From: Terriglobia bacterium
GTDB lineage: Bacteria > Acidobacteriota > Terriglobia > Terriglobales > Acidobacteriaceae
Length of the DNA: 64,000 nucleotides
Direction of reading: 5' to 3'
Assembly: GCA_020073465.1 (NCBI GenBank)
Contig: JAIQFC010000015.1
Coordinates: 124,001-188,000 of the forward strand
Shown here: positions 35,112-43,792 of the stretch, in pieces
How the letters are laid out: every line of letters begins with the position of its first letter
Position numbering within the stretch: the first letter of the stretch is position 1
Made by a program: the position numbers and the translations under genes
Notes under the pieces: model-generated
The model's database searches: none
Told to the model about the DNA's origin: nothing
Seen by the model: the letters and a program-made list of their open reading frames with translations, nothing else

Positions 35112-36728
35112 ATGAACAAGAACCTTCTTTGGAAGTTAGTACTCATCGTCGGCACGCTGATCGTTTTCTTGTTCGGCATTTTCGGCATTCCGAAGGCCTT
35201 CTCGGGACAAGGCTTGCTCTCGGCCATGACCGACCGCATCCATCTCGGACTCGATCTGCGCGGCGGAACCCACCTGATCCTGCAGGTGCAGGTCAATGAT
35301 GCGGTGAAGGTCGATTCCGACAACGCCGTCGAAGTTCTCAAAGAACAGCTGAACAAGCGCAAGATCGCATTCTCAGAAGTCTCCAAGCCCGATCCGGATA
35401 ACAACCCCGACCACATTGTCATCAAGGGTGTGCCTCCGAGTTCTCGCTCAGACCTGTTGAGCATCGTCCACGACCGTTTGCCCGAGTACGAAATCACCTC
35501 GGGCACCAGCGACAACTGGAATCTTGCCATGACCCCGCCCATGCTCTCCGACCTGAAGAACCGGGCTGTGACGCAGGCGATTGAGACCATCCGCAACCGC
35601 ATTGACGCGCTCGGCGTCAGCGAACCCACGATCCAGGAGCACGGGTTGGGGCAGTATCAGATTCTGGTGCAGTTGCCCAGCATCGACGATCCCGCACGTG
35701 TGAAGGACATCATGCAGTCCACCGCTATGCTCGAGATCAAACAGTCGTTGGGTGGTCCATATCCGAGCGAGCAGGCGGCGCTTCAGGAAAAAGGGGGAAT
35801 CCTCCCGCCCGATGCGATTCTGCTGCCCGGACACAACATGCCGGGAGTTGGGGAAGAAGGCCAAGCCTGGTACCTGGTTTCACGCGTCTCGGCGGTCAGC
35901 GGAAAAGATCTTCGTGACGCTCAACCCAGCCGCGACCAGAACGGCCAGCCGAGCGTGAGCTTCACCCTGACCGGCGAGGGCGGCCAGCGATTCTACAACT
36001 TCACCTCCGCGCACGTGAATGACAGTCTGGCTGTGGTACTCGACAACAAGGTGCAGGAAGTTGCCAACATCAAGGAGCCGATCCGCGACCGGGGCGAAAT
36101 CAGTGGTGGCCGCATGAGCGAGCAGGCCTCGAAGGATCTCTCCATGATCCTGCGTTCGGGTGCGCTGCCCGCGAGCGTGAAATACATGGAAGAGCGCACG
36201 GTTGGGCCCTCGCTGGGTGCGGATTCGATGCGCGCCGGTGTTCGAGCCGCCATCATCGGCATGCTGGCGGTGCTGATCTTCATGCTGGTTTACTACCGCG
36301 GGGCCGGCATCAATGCAGATGTGGCGCTACTGCTGAACCTGATTATTCTTCTTGGGTTCATGGGCTATTTCGAAGCTGTATTAACTTTGCCCGGAATTGC
36401 CGGAGTCATTCTGACCGTCGGTATGGGCGTCGATTCGAATGTGCTGATCTTTGAGCGCATTCGCGAAGAGTTGCGCAACGGCAAGACGCCGCCCTCGGCC
36501 GTCGATCAGGGCTTCAGCCATGCCTGGATCACGATCGTTGACACGCACGTGACCACGATTGTTTCGGCGGCGATCTTGTTCATCTTCGGCACCGGACCGG
36601 TGCGCGGGTTTGCCACGACGCTGACCTTCGGTCTGTTGGCGAACCTGTTCACGGCAGTCTTCGTATCGCGCGTGATCTTTGATTACCTTCTAAGCCGCAA
36701 GCAGCGCGGAGAAGCGCTGAGCATCTAG
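35112..36728 (+). CDS. secD: protein-export membrane protein SecD
   Basis: SecD with SecF uses the proton gradient to pull preproteins out of the SecYEG channel. The 538-residue product has an N-terminal membrane helix, then LGLDLRGGTHLILQV, the P1 periplasmic domain including IETIRNRIDALGVSEPTIQ, and the C-terminal RND-like membrane domain with GMGVDSNVLIFERIREEL and HAWITIVDTHVTTIVSA. Length and motifs are standard. It is followed by secF after an unusual 142-bp gap that holds an inverted octamer repeat. Confidence 0.96.
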   Translation: MNKNLLWKLVLIVGTLIVFLFGIFGIPKAFSGQGLLSAMTDRIHLGLDLRGGTHLILQVQVNDAVKVDSDNAVEVLKEQLNKRKIAFSEVSKPDPDNNPDHIVIKGVPPSSRSDLLSIVHDRLPEYEITSGTSDNWNLAMTPPMLSDLKNRAVTQAIETIRNRIDALGVSEPTIQEHGLGQYQILVQLPSIDDPARVKDIMQSTAMLEIKQSLGGPYPSEQAALQEKGGILPPDAILLPGHNMPGVGEEGQAWYLVSRVSAVSGKDLRDAQPSRDQNGQPSVSFTLTGEGGQRFYNFTSAHVNDSLAVVLDNKVQEVANIKEPIRDRGEISGGRMSEQASKDLSMILRSGALPASVKYMEERTVGPSLGADSMRAGVRAAIIGMLAVLIFMLVYYRGAGINADVALLLNLIILLGFMGYFEAVLTLPGIAGVILTVGMGVDSNVLIFERIREELRNGKTPPSAVDQGFSHAWITIVDTHVTTIVSAAILFIFGTGPVRGFATTLTFGLLANLFTAVFVSRVIFDYLLSRKQRGEALSI

Positions 36729-36731
36729 GTG

Positions 36732-36830
36732 TTGAGTAATTTGGTAATTGAGTCATTGGGTAATTGAAGGTCGGTAATCGGATGTTGTCGGGGTTCAATT
36801 TCCCAATCACCCGATTCCACAATTACTCAA
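36732..36830. repeat. inverted octamer repeat between secD and secF
   Basis: The left arm is a tandem of 8-bp units of the form TTGRGTAA (36732-36763). The right arm (about 36796-36830) is its imperfect reverse complement, and the outer 10 bp, TTGAGTAATT and AATTACTCAA, match perfectly. The transcript could form a long hairpin with arms of about 35 nt between the two Sec genes. Confidence 0.8.
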
Positions 36831-36870
36831 TTTTCGCTAAATCATATGCAGATAAGGGGTTAGACAACAG

Positions 36871-38043
36871 GTGGAGTTCTTTCGCAATCCCAACATAGAT
36901 TTTCTTGGCAAGAAGTGGTATTTTCTCGCCTTCTCGCTGATCTTTAGCGTCGCGGGCGTGTTTTCCATGCTGTTTTGGCATGGAATCCCGTGGGGCGTAG
37001 ATTTTCGCGGCGGAACTTTGGTGTACGTCAAGTTCGCGCACCAGCCGGATGACAACGCGGTGCGTACCGCCATGGACCGCGCGGGTTTGCGCAACGCCAA
37101 GATCCAGCGCTACGGACAGGTGGGCAACAACGAGGTGCTGATTGACCTCGATGTCCGCGAGACCAGCGAACAGGCGCTCGATCGCGGCAAAATCCAGATT
37201 ATCAATGCGCTGGAGACCAATGCTCCGGCCGGAAAAATCGACCTCAACAACGCCAGTTCTTTGACAATCAAGAACTACCTGATGGACAAAGACCCGCTGC
37301 ACGTCGGCCCCGACGATGGGAAATACACGGCGCAGGCGCAGGCAATCGTGAATGTCCGCGATAAAACGCAAGGTGGCGTGCTCACCTCGTTCGATCAGCT
37401 GAAAGGAGCGGTCGAACCTGCGGTAGCGGCCTCAGTGCAGGACGGATTTTTCCTCTCCGATTTCGGTGTGCGCAACGTGGAGATCGTCGGACCACAGGTC
37501 GGCGGCCAACTCCGCAAGCAGGCCGGACTGGCCACTCTTTATTCACTGGCCGGCATGCTGGTTTACCTCGGCTTCCGCTTTGAGTGGATCTACGGTGTCG
37601 CCGCCGTGGTGACCGTCTTTCACGACACGCTGATCACTGTAGGTGCATTCTCGTTGACCAGGACCGACATCTCCTTGACCGTGATCGCCGCGATCCTGAC
37701 CCTGATTGGTTACTCTAATAACGACACCATCGTGGTATTTGACCGCATCCGGGAAAACATTAAACTGATGCGGCGAGAGAAGCTGTCGGAGATCGTAAAT
37801 CGCAGCATCAATCAAACTTTAAGTCGAACCATCTTGACAGCGGGCCTTACGTTCCTTACCGTACTCGCACTCTACTTATTCGGTGGCGAGGTGTTGCACG
37901 GGTTTAGCCTCGCGCTCGTAATTGGCATCTTGATCGGGACGTATTCGTCGATCGCGATTGCGGCGCCGATTCTGGTCGCCTACCAGGATTGGCGGATCGA
38001 GAAGGGCAAGCGTCCCATGGCCATGCCTGCCAAGGCCAAGTAA
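36871..38043 (+). CDS. secF: protein-export membrane protein SecF
   Basis: SecF partners SecD. The protein starts at GTG 36871, preceded by AAGGGG at about 13 nt. It has an N-terminal membrane helix, GVDFRGGTLVYVKF, and the C-terminal five-helix domain with IGYSNNDTIVVFDRIREN and NRSINQTLSRTILTAG. At 390 residues it is about 70 longer than common SecF proteins. The extra length is in the periplasmic region, about residues 100-205, which contains IDLNNASSLTIKNYLM and a long polar stretch. Confidence 0.95.
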   Translation: MEFFRNPNIDFLGKKWYFLAFSLIFSVAGVFSMLFWHGIPWGVDFRGGTLVYVKFAHQPDDNAVRTAMDRAGLRNAKIQRYGQVGNNEVLIDLDVRETSEQALDRGKIQIINALETNAPAGKIDLNNASSLTIKNYLMDKDPLHVGPDDGKYTAQAQAIVNVRDKTQGGVLTSFDQLKGAVEPAVAASVQDGFFLSDFGVRNVEIVGPQVGGQLRKQAGLATLYSLAGMLVYLGFRFEWIYGVAAVVTVFHDTLITVGAFSLTRTDISLTVIAAILTLIGYSNNDTIVVFDRIRENIKLMRREKLSEIVNRSINQTLSRTILTAGLTFLTVLALYLFGGEVLHGFSLALVIGILIGTYSSIAIAAPILVAYQDWRIEKGKRPMAMPAKAK

Positions 38044-38223
38044 ATTACCCGATGGCAAGGGCTGTGCTATTGTGTTAGGCCTTATTTTATATACAGTTAG
38101 ACGGTTTGGTCCGATCGGCTGTGACGGCTTGGATGGCTGCCATGGCACTTGTAGATTCAGGGAGCAAACAGGAAGCGGACGGTGTCTAAGTTTCCGTAGG
38201 GTCTGATTGCAGGGAGAAACCTT

Positions 38224-38964
38224 ATGTTCGAAGACAGCCTTATCGAGTCTGGCGGCCGGCTAAAAACCAAGCGGGGAATGACGACGACGATCTCGTTCAT
38301 CATTCAGATTGGGATCCTGATTGTGATGATTCTGATCCCTCTCATCTTTACCGAAGCCTTGCCAAGAACCCAGCTCATGACATTCCTGGTGGCGCCTCCT
38401 CCGCCGCCTCCACCACCACCGCCAGCCGCAGCCCCGGTTAAGGTCGTCCGGCAGATCCAGACGGATATCGTCAACGGTCAACTGCGTACACCCACCAAGA
38501 TTCCTCAAAAAGTACAGATGATCAAGGAAGACGAGGCTCCTCCGCCGGTCATGGCGACCAGCGGCGTAGTGGGCGGTGTCCCCGGTGGTGTGCCAGGCGG
38601 ACAGATGGGCGGCGTCATTGGCGGCATCATCAGCTCCACGCCCGTGGCCGTGCCGAAAGTAGCCACTCCGCAGCGCGTGCGCGTTTCCCAGGGCGTCTCG
38701 ACCGGTCTCTTGATCCGGAAGGTTAACCCGAATTACCCGCCGCTAGCGCGGCAGGCTCGCATTCAGGGGACGGTCGTGCTGCAGGCGGAGATCAGCAAGA
38801 GCGGGGACATTCAGAACCTCCGCTTGATCAGTGGGCACCCCATGTTGGCGCCCTCGGCCATCGAAGCCGTGAAGCAGTGGAAGTACAAGCCATACCTGCT
38901 GAACGGCGAACCGGTGGAAGTGGAAACGACCGTACAGGTAAACTTCACGCTCTCCGGAGGCTAG
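38224..38964 (+). CDS. tonB: TonB-family energy transducer
   Basis: TonB couples the proton motive force harvested by ExbBD to outer-membrane receptors. The 246-residue product has one membrane helix at about residues 20-44, a run of ten prolines at about 58-70, a Gly-rich linker (VGGVPGGVPGGQMGG), and a C-terminal TonB domain with PNYPPLARQARIQGTVVL and IEAVKQWKYKPYLLNGEPV. GGGAG lies upstream of the ATG. It is followed by exbB and two exbD genes, and can serve the Oar-like receptor in this window. Confidence 0.93.
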   Translation: MFEDSLIESGGRLKTKRGMTTTISFIIQIGILIVMILIPLIFTEALPRTQLMTFLVAPPPPPPPPPPAAAPVKVVRQIQTDIVNGQLRTPTKIPQKVQMIKEDEAPPPVMATSGVVGGVPGGVPGGQMGGVIGGIISSTPVAVPKVATPQRVRVSQGVSTGLLIRKVNPNYPPLARQARIQGTVVLQAEISKSGDIQNLRLISGHPMLAPSAIEAVKQWKYKPYLLNGEPVEVETTVQVNFTLSGG

Positions 38965-39267
38965 ACTCCAGCGGGCCTGAAGGTGTTATGAAGTGCAGGA
39001 AGTTTGTGTGTTTCGGCCCTCCCCTCCCACCCGAAACGGTGGCCGGGAGCGGATGTTCCAAAAGCGCTCGGATGAGGCCGCCGTACCGAACCGATCAACG
39101 TGATCGAACTTCACGGTATGCGGATGCTGAAACCGGGAATTGCGCCGTCATCCAGAAGAGGCCTTGGGCAGATGTTCTGCTCGCAGTTGTCTGAGCACAG
39201 CGCATCAACGTTCGGAGGTCAGGTCTAAAAGGTTCAGGTCCAAGTTCAGAGGAGGGAAAAGCAACTC
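38965..39267. other. 303-bp gap between tonB and exbB
   Basis: No gene is supported; short frames here have no ribosome-binding site and look non-coding. Near the 3' end, TTCAG occurs in a loosely repeated GGTTCAGGTCCAAGTTCAG stretch just before AGGAGGG, the ribosome-binding site of exbB. Whether exbB has its own promoter is not clear. Confidence 0.4.
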
Positions 39268-40026
39268 ATGGTCGCAACTATTGCAGGAGTAATTCTCAGC
39301 CACATGCCGGCCGTAGCTACCTGGATGGTGCAGGAAAGCGGCGGCATGCCTACCGACCCACTCGGTCTATGGAAACAGATGGGCTGGGTGGCCCGGACCG
39401 TGGTCGTCATTCTGTTCATCATGTCGGGATGGTCAATCGGCGTCATGATTGACCGCTGGATGGCGTACAACGCTGCCCGCAAGCAGTCCCGGTCGTTTGC
39501 CCCTGCCGTAGCGGGCGCTCTCCGCGACGGCCGCATCGACGAAGCTATCAAGGTCGCCGAGCGCAACAAGAAGAGCCATCTGGCCAAGGTCGTCACAGCC
39601 GGCCTGATGGAGTTCAAGGCCCACCAGGACAGTCCGGGAGCGATCCCTGGCGAAACCATCGAAGCCTCCAAGCGCGCTCTCGAGCGTACCGAAGCCATTG
39701 TCCACGCCGAATTGAAGCGCGGACTCGGCGGCTTGGCCACCATCGGCTCGACGGCTCCCTTCGTGGGGCTGTTCGGAACGGTGATGGGCATTCTGAACGC
39801 GTTCACTGGAATCGCGAACACCAAGGCTACCGGTCTGACCGCCGTCGCCGGTGGTATCGCGGAAGCGCTGGTCACGACAGCCATCGGGTTGCTCGTCGCC
39901 ATCCCTGCCGTCATGATGTTCAACTACTTGACTGGCCGCGTGGAAGCGTTTGACGTGGAGATGGACAACTCGTCGAGCGAATTGATTGATTACTTCCTCA
40001 AGCGGCGTGAAGTGCGCCGGTCCTAA
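39268..40026 (+). CDS. exbB: ExbB/TolQ/MotA-family proton channel protein
   Basis: A 252-residue member of the MotA/TolQ/ExbB family, forming the proton channel of the TonB motor in the inner membrane. Three membrane helices are visible, around residues 47-65, 155-180 and 195-220. The signature LGGLATIGSTAPFVGLFGTV precedes helix 2, and GIAEALVTTAIGLLVAIPAVM is helix 3. AGGAGGG precedes the ATG. tonB is upstream and exbD genes follow. Confidence 0.93.
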   Translation: MVATIAGVILSHMPAVATWMVQESGGMPTDPLGLWKQMGWVARTVVVILFIMSGWSIGVMIDRWMAYNAARKQSRSFAPAVAGALRDGRIDEAIKVAERNKKSHLAKVVTAGLMEFKAHQDSPGAIPGETIEASKRALERTEAIVHAELKRGLGGLATIGSTAPFVGLFGTVMGILNAFTGIANTKATGLTAVAGGIAEALVTTAIGLLVAIPAVMMFNYLTGRVEAFDVEMDNSSSELIDYFLKRREVRRS

Positions 40027-40149
40027 AAGATTAGGATTCGGACGACAGCAGACGGTTGCTGCCCTGAGTTGCTGGTCCGGCGCTGGAATTCCCGGCGCCG
40101 GGCTTTCCCGCTCCTGGCGGATTGATCGGCTGTAGGGAGATATCAAGCT

Positions 40150-40611
40150 ATGGCATTAGCGAAACGAAATGAAGGAGCCAAGATCAGCTCCGACATCAAC
40201 GTCACGCCCATGGTGGACGTGATGCTGGTTCTGCTGATTATCTTCATGGTGGTCACGCCCATGTTGCAGCACGGCGTGAGCGTCGACTTGGCCAAGGTCA
40301 ACAGCCCGGAGCAGATGCCGGACGCCGACAAGGAAGACGCGCTGCTGGTTTCCGTGACCCGGGACGGCCAGGTCTACTTCGGCTCTGACCAGATTACGAT
40401 CGACAGTTTGACCAACAAGGTGAAGGATCGCCTCGCCAACAAGCCGGACAAGCGCGTGTACGTCAAGGCGGATATGCGGGCCCGATTCGGCGGCGTAGTG
40501 CAAGTCGTCGACGCCGTGCGAGCCGCCGGGGTTGACGATCTGGGCTTGCTCACCGATCAGAGGAAAACTACTCCAGCCACCCCGCCAGCTCCAGCCGCGG
40601 GCGGGCAATAG
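40150..40611 (+). CDS. exbD: ExbD/TolR-family protein, first copy
   Basis: A 153-residue ExbD/TolR protein. ISSDINVTPMVDVMLVLLII contains the single membrane helix and the conserved aspartate (in PMVDVML) needed for proton transfer. The periplasmic domain continues with VYVKADMRARFGGVVQVVDA. It is followed by a second exbD 12 nt downstream. Confidence 0.92.
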   Translation: MALAKRNEGAKISSDINVTPMVDVMLVLLIIFMVVTPMLQHGVSVDLAKVNSPEQMPDADKEDALLVSVTRDGQVYFGSDQITIDSLTNKVKDRLANKPDKRVYVKADMRARFGGVVQVVDAVRAAGVDDLGLLTDQRKTTPATPPAPAAGGQ

Positions 40612-40623
40612 AGGAGAACGACC

Positions 40624-41064
40624 ATGGGAATGGCAGTTGGCCCGAGCGGAGGCCAAAACGCGAATATTAACGTAACGCCGCTCATCGATGTGTTGCTGGT
40701 GCTGCTCATCATCTTCATGGTGATCTCGCCGGTTACGCCCAAAGGACTGGATGCGCTGGTTCCTCAGCCGCCTCCGCCCAATGCCCCGAAGAACACCGCC
40801 CCCGACCGCACCATCGTTGTCCAGTTGATTGATCGTGGCGCAGGCCAGGATCCGGGCCTCAAGATCAACAACGAAGATGCGACCTGGGACAATCTGCAGG
40901 GCCGTCTGACCGACATCTACAAACTGCGCGCCGAGAAGGTCATGTTCGTGAAGGGTGATGATGCCATCCCCTTCGCCAACGTTGCGAACGTGATCGACAT
41001 CGCTCACGCCGCTGGAGTGGACAAAGTCGGTCTCATTACCGCGAAGATCGAAGCGGGCGGCTAG
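40624..41064 (+). CDS. exbD: ExbD/TolR-family protein, second copy
   Basis: A 146-residue paralogue of the preceding ExbD: NINVTPLIDVLLVLLIIFMV has the membrane helix and conserved aspartate (in PLIDVLL). The periplasmic part ends with NVANVIDIAHAAGVDKVGLI. Two different ExbD subunits beside one ExbB occur in several TonB clusters of delta-proteobacteria and Acidobacteria; their division of labour here is not known. Confidence 0.92.
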   Translation: MGMAVGPSGGQNANINVTPLIDVLLVLLIIFMVISPVTPKGLDALVPQPPPPNAPKNTAPDRTIVVQLIDRGAGQDPGLKINNEDATWDNLQGRLTDIYKLRAEKVMFVKGDDAIPFANVANVIDIAHAAGVDKVGLITAKIEAGG

Positions 41065-41114
41065 ATCCGCCCCCGTTGGAAAGCCCGGAAGGTGCGTTTT
41101 TCGCTTTTGGCCCG

Positions 41115-41138
41115 GCACGGGAGGACCTCCTCCCGTGC
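41115..41138. repeat. perfect palindrome after the exbD genes
   Basis: GCACGGGAGGA pairs with TCCTCCCGTGC over 11 bp around CC. It lacks a T-tract on either strand. It may be a REP-like element or a transcript-stabilising hairpin at the end of the TonB motor genes. Confidence 0.55.
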
Positions 41139-41210
41139 TCCCGCGGCCCGCGCTTGTCAATCCGCTGTCTCTGGGCCTAGGATGCTGTGGCAAGGGAGAC
41201 TTATACCGCA

Positions 41211-42047
41211 ATGAATAAGAATGTGAGACTGCTCACGCTGGCCGCGGTTGCGCTGGCACTTCTTTCCTCTGTGGGCTGTGATAAGTTGCGCGCCCGCGAT
41301 CAGCTCAACAAAGGAGTGGAGTCCTACAAGAACTCCCACTTCGAGACCGCCATTGATCATTTCCAGAAGGCCGTTGAGCTGGACCCAAGCCTCACCAACG
41401 CGCGCATGTATCTGGCGACAGCCTACGTCTCGCTGTACATCCCGGGCGTAGATTCACCGGACAACATCAGCAATGCGAATCAGGCCATCGAGCAGTATCA
41501 GAAGGTGCTGAATGGCAAGCCGTCGCGCGAACAGAAGGTCAATAGCGCGAAGGGCATTGCCTATCTGGACTTGAACATGAAGAAGTTCGACGAGGCCAAG
41601 AAGTACTACCGCATGGCGTCCGATGTGGACCCGAATGATCCCGAACCGTACTATTCGGTCGGAGTCATCGACTGGACTGCCAGCTACCAGCCGCGCATGG
41701 AAGAGCGCGCTAAGCTCGGTCTCAAGCCGGAAGAGAACCTGAATCCCAAGAACAAGGATCAGAAGGTTATCTGCGACGCTCTGAAGGTAAAGAACATGCC
41801 TGTTATCCAGGAAGGCATTGACAGCCTGACCAAGGCTCTTCAGTTGCGTCCTGACTACGACGACGCCATGGCGTACCTGAACCTGATGCACCGGGAGAGG
41901 GCGGACGTCGAATGTGACGACCTGGCGGCTCGAGAGGAAGACTTGAAGACCGCGGCGCACTGGGTGGATGAAACCCTGCGTGTCAAGAAAGAGAAAGCGG
42001 AGAAGGCAGCCTCGGCTGCGCCCGGCACTGTGGACCAGTCGAAGTAG
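41211..42047 (+). CDS. TPR-repeat lipoprotein
   Basis: A 278-residue protein with a signal peptide and a lipobox-like LSSVGC at about residues 17-22, so it is probably lipid-anchored, although the -3 residue is atypical. It contains three or so TPRs (SYKNSHFETAIDHFQKAVEL, KKFDEAKKYYRMASDVDP, DSLTKALQLRPDYDDAMAYL) and a C-terminal basic tail. Position directly after the TonB-ExbBD genes suggests a role at the same envelope machine; a good terminator follows. ATG 41211 is chosen for the signal peptide. Confidence 0.78.
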   Translation: MNKNVRLLTLAAVALALLSSVGCDKLRARDQLNKGVESYKNSHFETAIDHFQKAVELDPSLTNARMYLATAYVSLYIPGVDSPDNISNANQAIEQYQKVLNGKPSREQKVNSAKGIAYLDLNMKKFDEAKKYYRMASDVDPNDPEPYYSVGVIDWTASYQPRMEERAKLGLKPEENLNPKNKDQKVICDALKVKNMPVIQEGIDSLTKALQLRPDYDDAMAYLNLMHRERADVECDDLAAREEDLKTAAHWVDETLRVKKEKAEKAASAAPGTVDQSK

Positions 42048-42072
42048 TTGTCGCAGTCTTTTTAGACCGTCG

Positions 42073-42110
42073 GCCTCTTTCGCGAAATGCGAAAGGGGCT
42101 TTCTTGTTTG
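42073..42110 (+). terminator. intrinsic terminator after the TPR lipoprotein gene
   Basis: GCCTCTTTCGC and GCGAAAGGGGC form an 11-bp stem (42073-42099, one G-T pair) with loop GAAAT, followed by TTTCTTGTTTG. Confidence 0.9.
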
Positions 42111-42132
42111 TGGAACGACCCTCGCCGCGCGG

Positions 42133-43710
42133 CTACTGCCGGCTGTACAACCTCACCTCGACCTGCGGAAACAGAAACCGCTGCATCTTGGGGAACGCCT
42201 CCCCCAAAGTCTGCGTCAGAATCCCAGTCGTAGCGTCGGGTTCCGCTGGAGGACCGTTGTACATCAGCACAACCCAGACGCGCCGGGATTGCGCAGGTGC
42301 CGAGTGCAGAAATTCGCTCGTCGGTTTGCCCGTAAAGTCACGGTAGTCCAGGTGGTCGGCATGATGAGGAAAGAGAATCTCCGGGCCCAACGCGTCTGCC
42401 GAACTCCCGCGAGCCCGCAGCGACCTGTAAAACTCATATGGAACGCGAGTTGCGGCGATGTGGAAGAGCACGCCGTCGGCGGGCTGGGCGTGATCCATGA
42501 CGTAGGCGCTGGCGGCTCCTATCCCGTCCCGGTCGAGATCGAAGTCGTGATCGTAGTAGGAGAGCATTCCGTAGAGCGATAGCAGCAGCATGGCCGCAAG
42601 CGCGGCAGGAAGCTGCCAGATTCCCCGCAAACGCGCCACTCCTGCTGCCGCGAGAATCAAGAACGCGGGCAAGCAAAAAATCAGGTACCGCCCGTAGAAC
42701 ACCGGGCGGGCCAGGGAGAGCACCAGGGTAAGCAGGACCGGAAACAATAGCCAGATCAGAAGGAACTGATATCGCCACATTTCCCACGAGGCACTCGCCC
42801 TCCTCGCGAATAGTTTCCTGCCCAGTGGAGCGACTGCGGCGATCACAGCGATGGCGTAAAGCCCAACCCCCTCCGCGCCAGCATTGCCCGCCATGTGTTC
42901 GTAGTAGTCGAGCAGATCATGGAAGCCGGGGCGATGAATCCATTTCAGCGGGCCTGCTCCCAGCTTTCCCACGAACACGAGCAGCGGCAGCACCGACACT
43001 GCGATCCAGATCCAGGCCCGCCGCACATGGGGCGGGACCGAGAGGGCGTGTTGCGCGTCTTCCGTTGACGGGGAAGACCGGCTTAGAAGCAGCAGTGCCA
43101 GCCATTGCGCCGCCACAAGCAGCAGCGCGTAGAAATGCGCATACACAGCCAGAACGCTGGTCAACGCATAGGCCAAGAGATTGCGGCGGGATGACTCTCT
43201 GAGGAACTCGACGAAGAATGCGCCTGATAGTGTGGCCAGCAGAACGAAGAGCGCATAGCTGCGCGCCTCCTGCGCGTATCGAATGTGATAAGCGTTGAAC
43301 GCCAGCAGCGCGGTCGCAATCAGTGCCGTACGGCGGTCAAAGAGAAGCCCGGCCAGCCAGTAGATCGCAGGGAGCGCAGCCACGGCCGCGATCACCGACA
43401 GGCTGCGAATGAAAAACTCGCTTTGCCCGACGTGCAGCCAGCCGCGCAACAGAACGTAGTACAGCGACATGTTCGCTTCGCGCCACCACAGCAAGTGGAG
43501 GAAGTTCGCCCAGTCGAGCCGGGCCGCTTCCACGCTGAAGCATTCGTCGAACCAGAAAGGCTTCCGGGCGAGGAACAGGAATCGCAGCACTGTGCCGGCC
43601 GCCAGCAGCGTGAGCAATGCGGCTGTAGTCAGAGGGTCTCCGGCATTGGAGGCATGACTCGCCGAAGTGGACTTCGTGTCTTGATTCATCGCCGCATCGG
43701 AAGGCAGCAT
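42133..43710 (-). CDS. GT-C (family 39-like) membrane glycosyltransferase
   Basis: A 525-residue multi-pass protein resembling PMT/ArnT-type transferases that use lipid-phosphate-linked sugars. The first luminal loop has FWFDECFSVEAA with the family DE motif, followed by YYVLLRGWLHVGQSEFFIRSLS and IRYAQEARSYALFVLLA. About ten hydrophobic helices follow, and the C-terminal 100 residues are soluble. The acceptor and sugar are unknown. It is divergent from a polyprenyl-phosphate glycosyltransferase gene, which may make its donor. The start could be ATG 43710 or 43689. Confidence 0.82.
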   Translation of the reverse strand: MLPSDAAMNQDTKSTSASHASNAGDPLTTAALLTLLAAGTVLRFLFLARKPFWFDECFSVEAARLDWANFLHLLWWREANMSLYYVLLRGWLHVGQSEFFIRSLSVIAAVAALPAIYWLAGLLFDRRTALIATALLAFNAYHIRYAQEARSYALFVLLATLSGAFFVEFLRESSRRNLLAYALTSVLAVYAHFYALLLVAAQWLALLLLSRSSPSTEDAQHALSVPPHVRRAWIWIAVSVLPLLVFVGKLGAGPLKWIHRPGFHDLLDYYEHMAGNAGAEGVGLYAIAVIAAVAPLGRKLFARRASASWEMWRYQFLLIWLLFPVLLTLVLSLARPVFYGRYLIFCLPAFLILAAAGVARLRGIWQLPAALAAMLLLSLYGMLSYYDHDFDLDRDGIGAASAYVMDHAQPADGVLFHIAATRVPYEFYRSLRARGSSADALGPEILFPHHADHLDYRDFTGKPTSEFLHSAPAQSRRVWVVLMYNGPPAEPDATTGILTQTLGEAFPKMQRFLFPQVEVRLYSRQ

Positions 43711-43792
43711 GCCGGGTCGCCGGAAAATCCTGGGATTCCAGATGATACTATGCTAGAAACATCCGATAATTTCGGGCGTTCCAAACGTCACT

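Noticed and set aside
38877..39194. 105-codon frame in the tonB-exbB gap
   Set aside because: It overlaps the end of tonB in another frame, lacks a ribosome-binding site and shows no domain; treated as non-coding.
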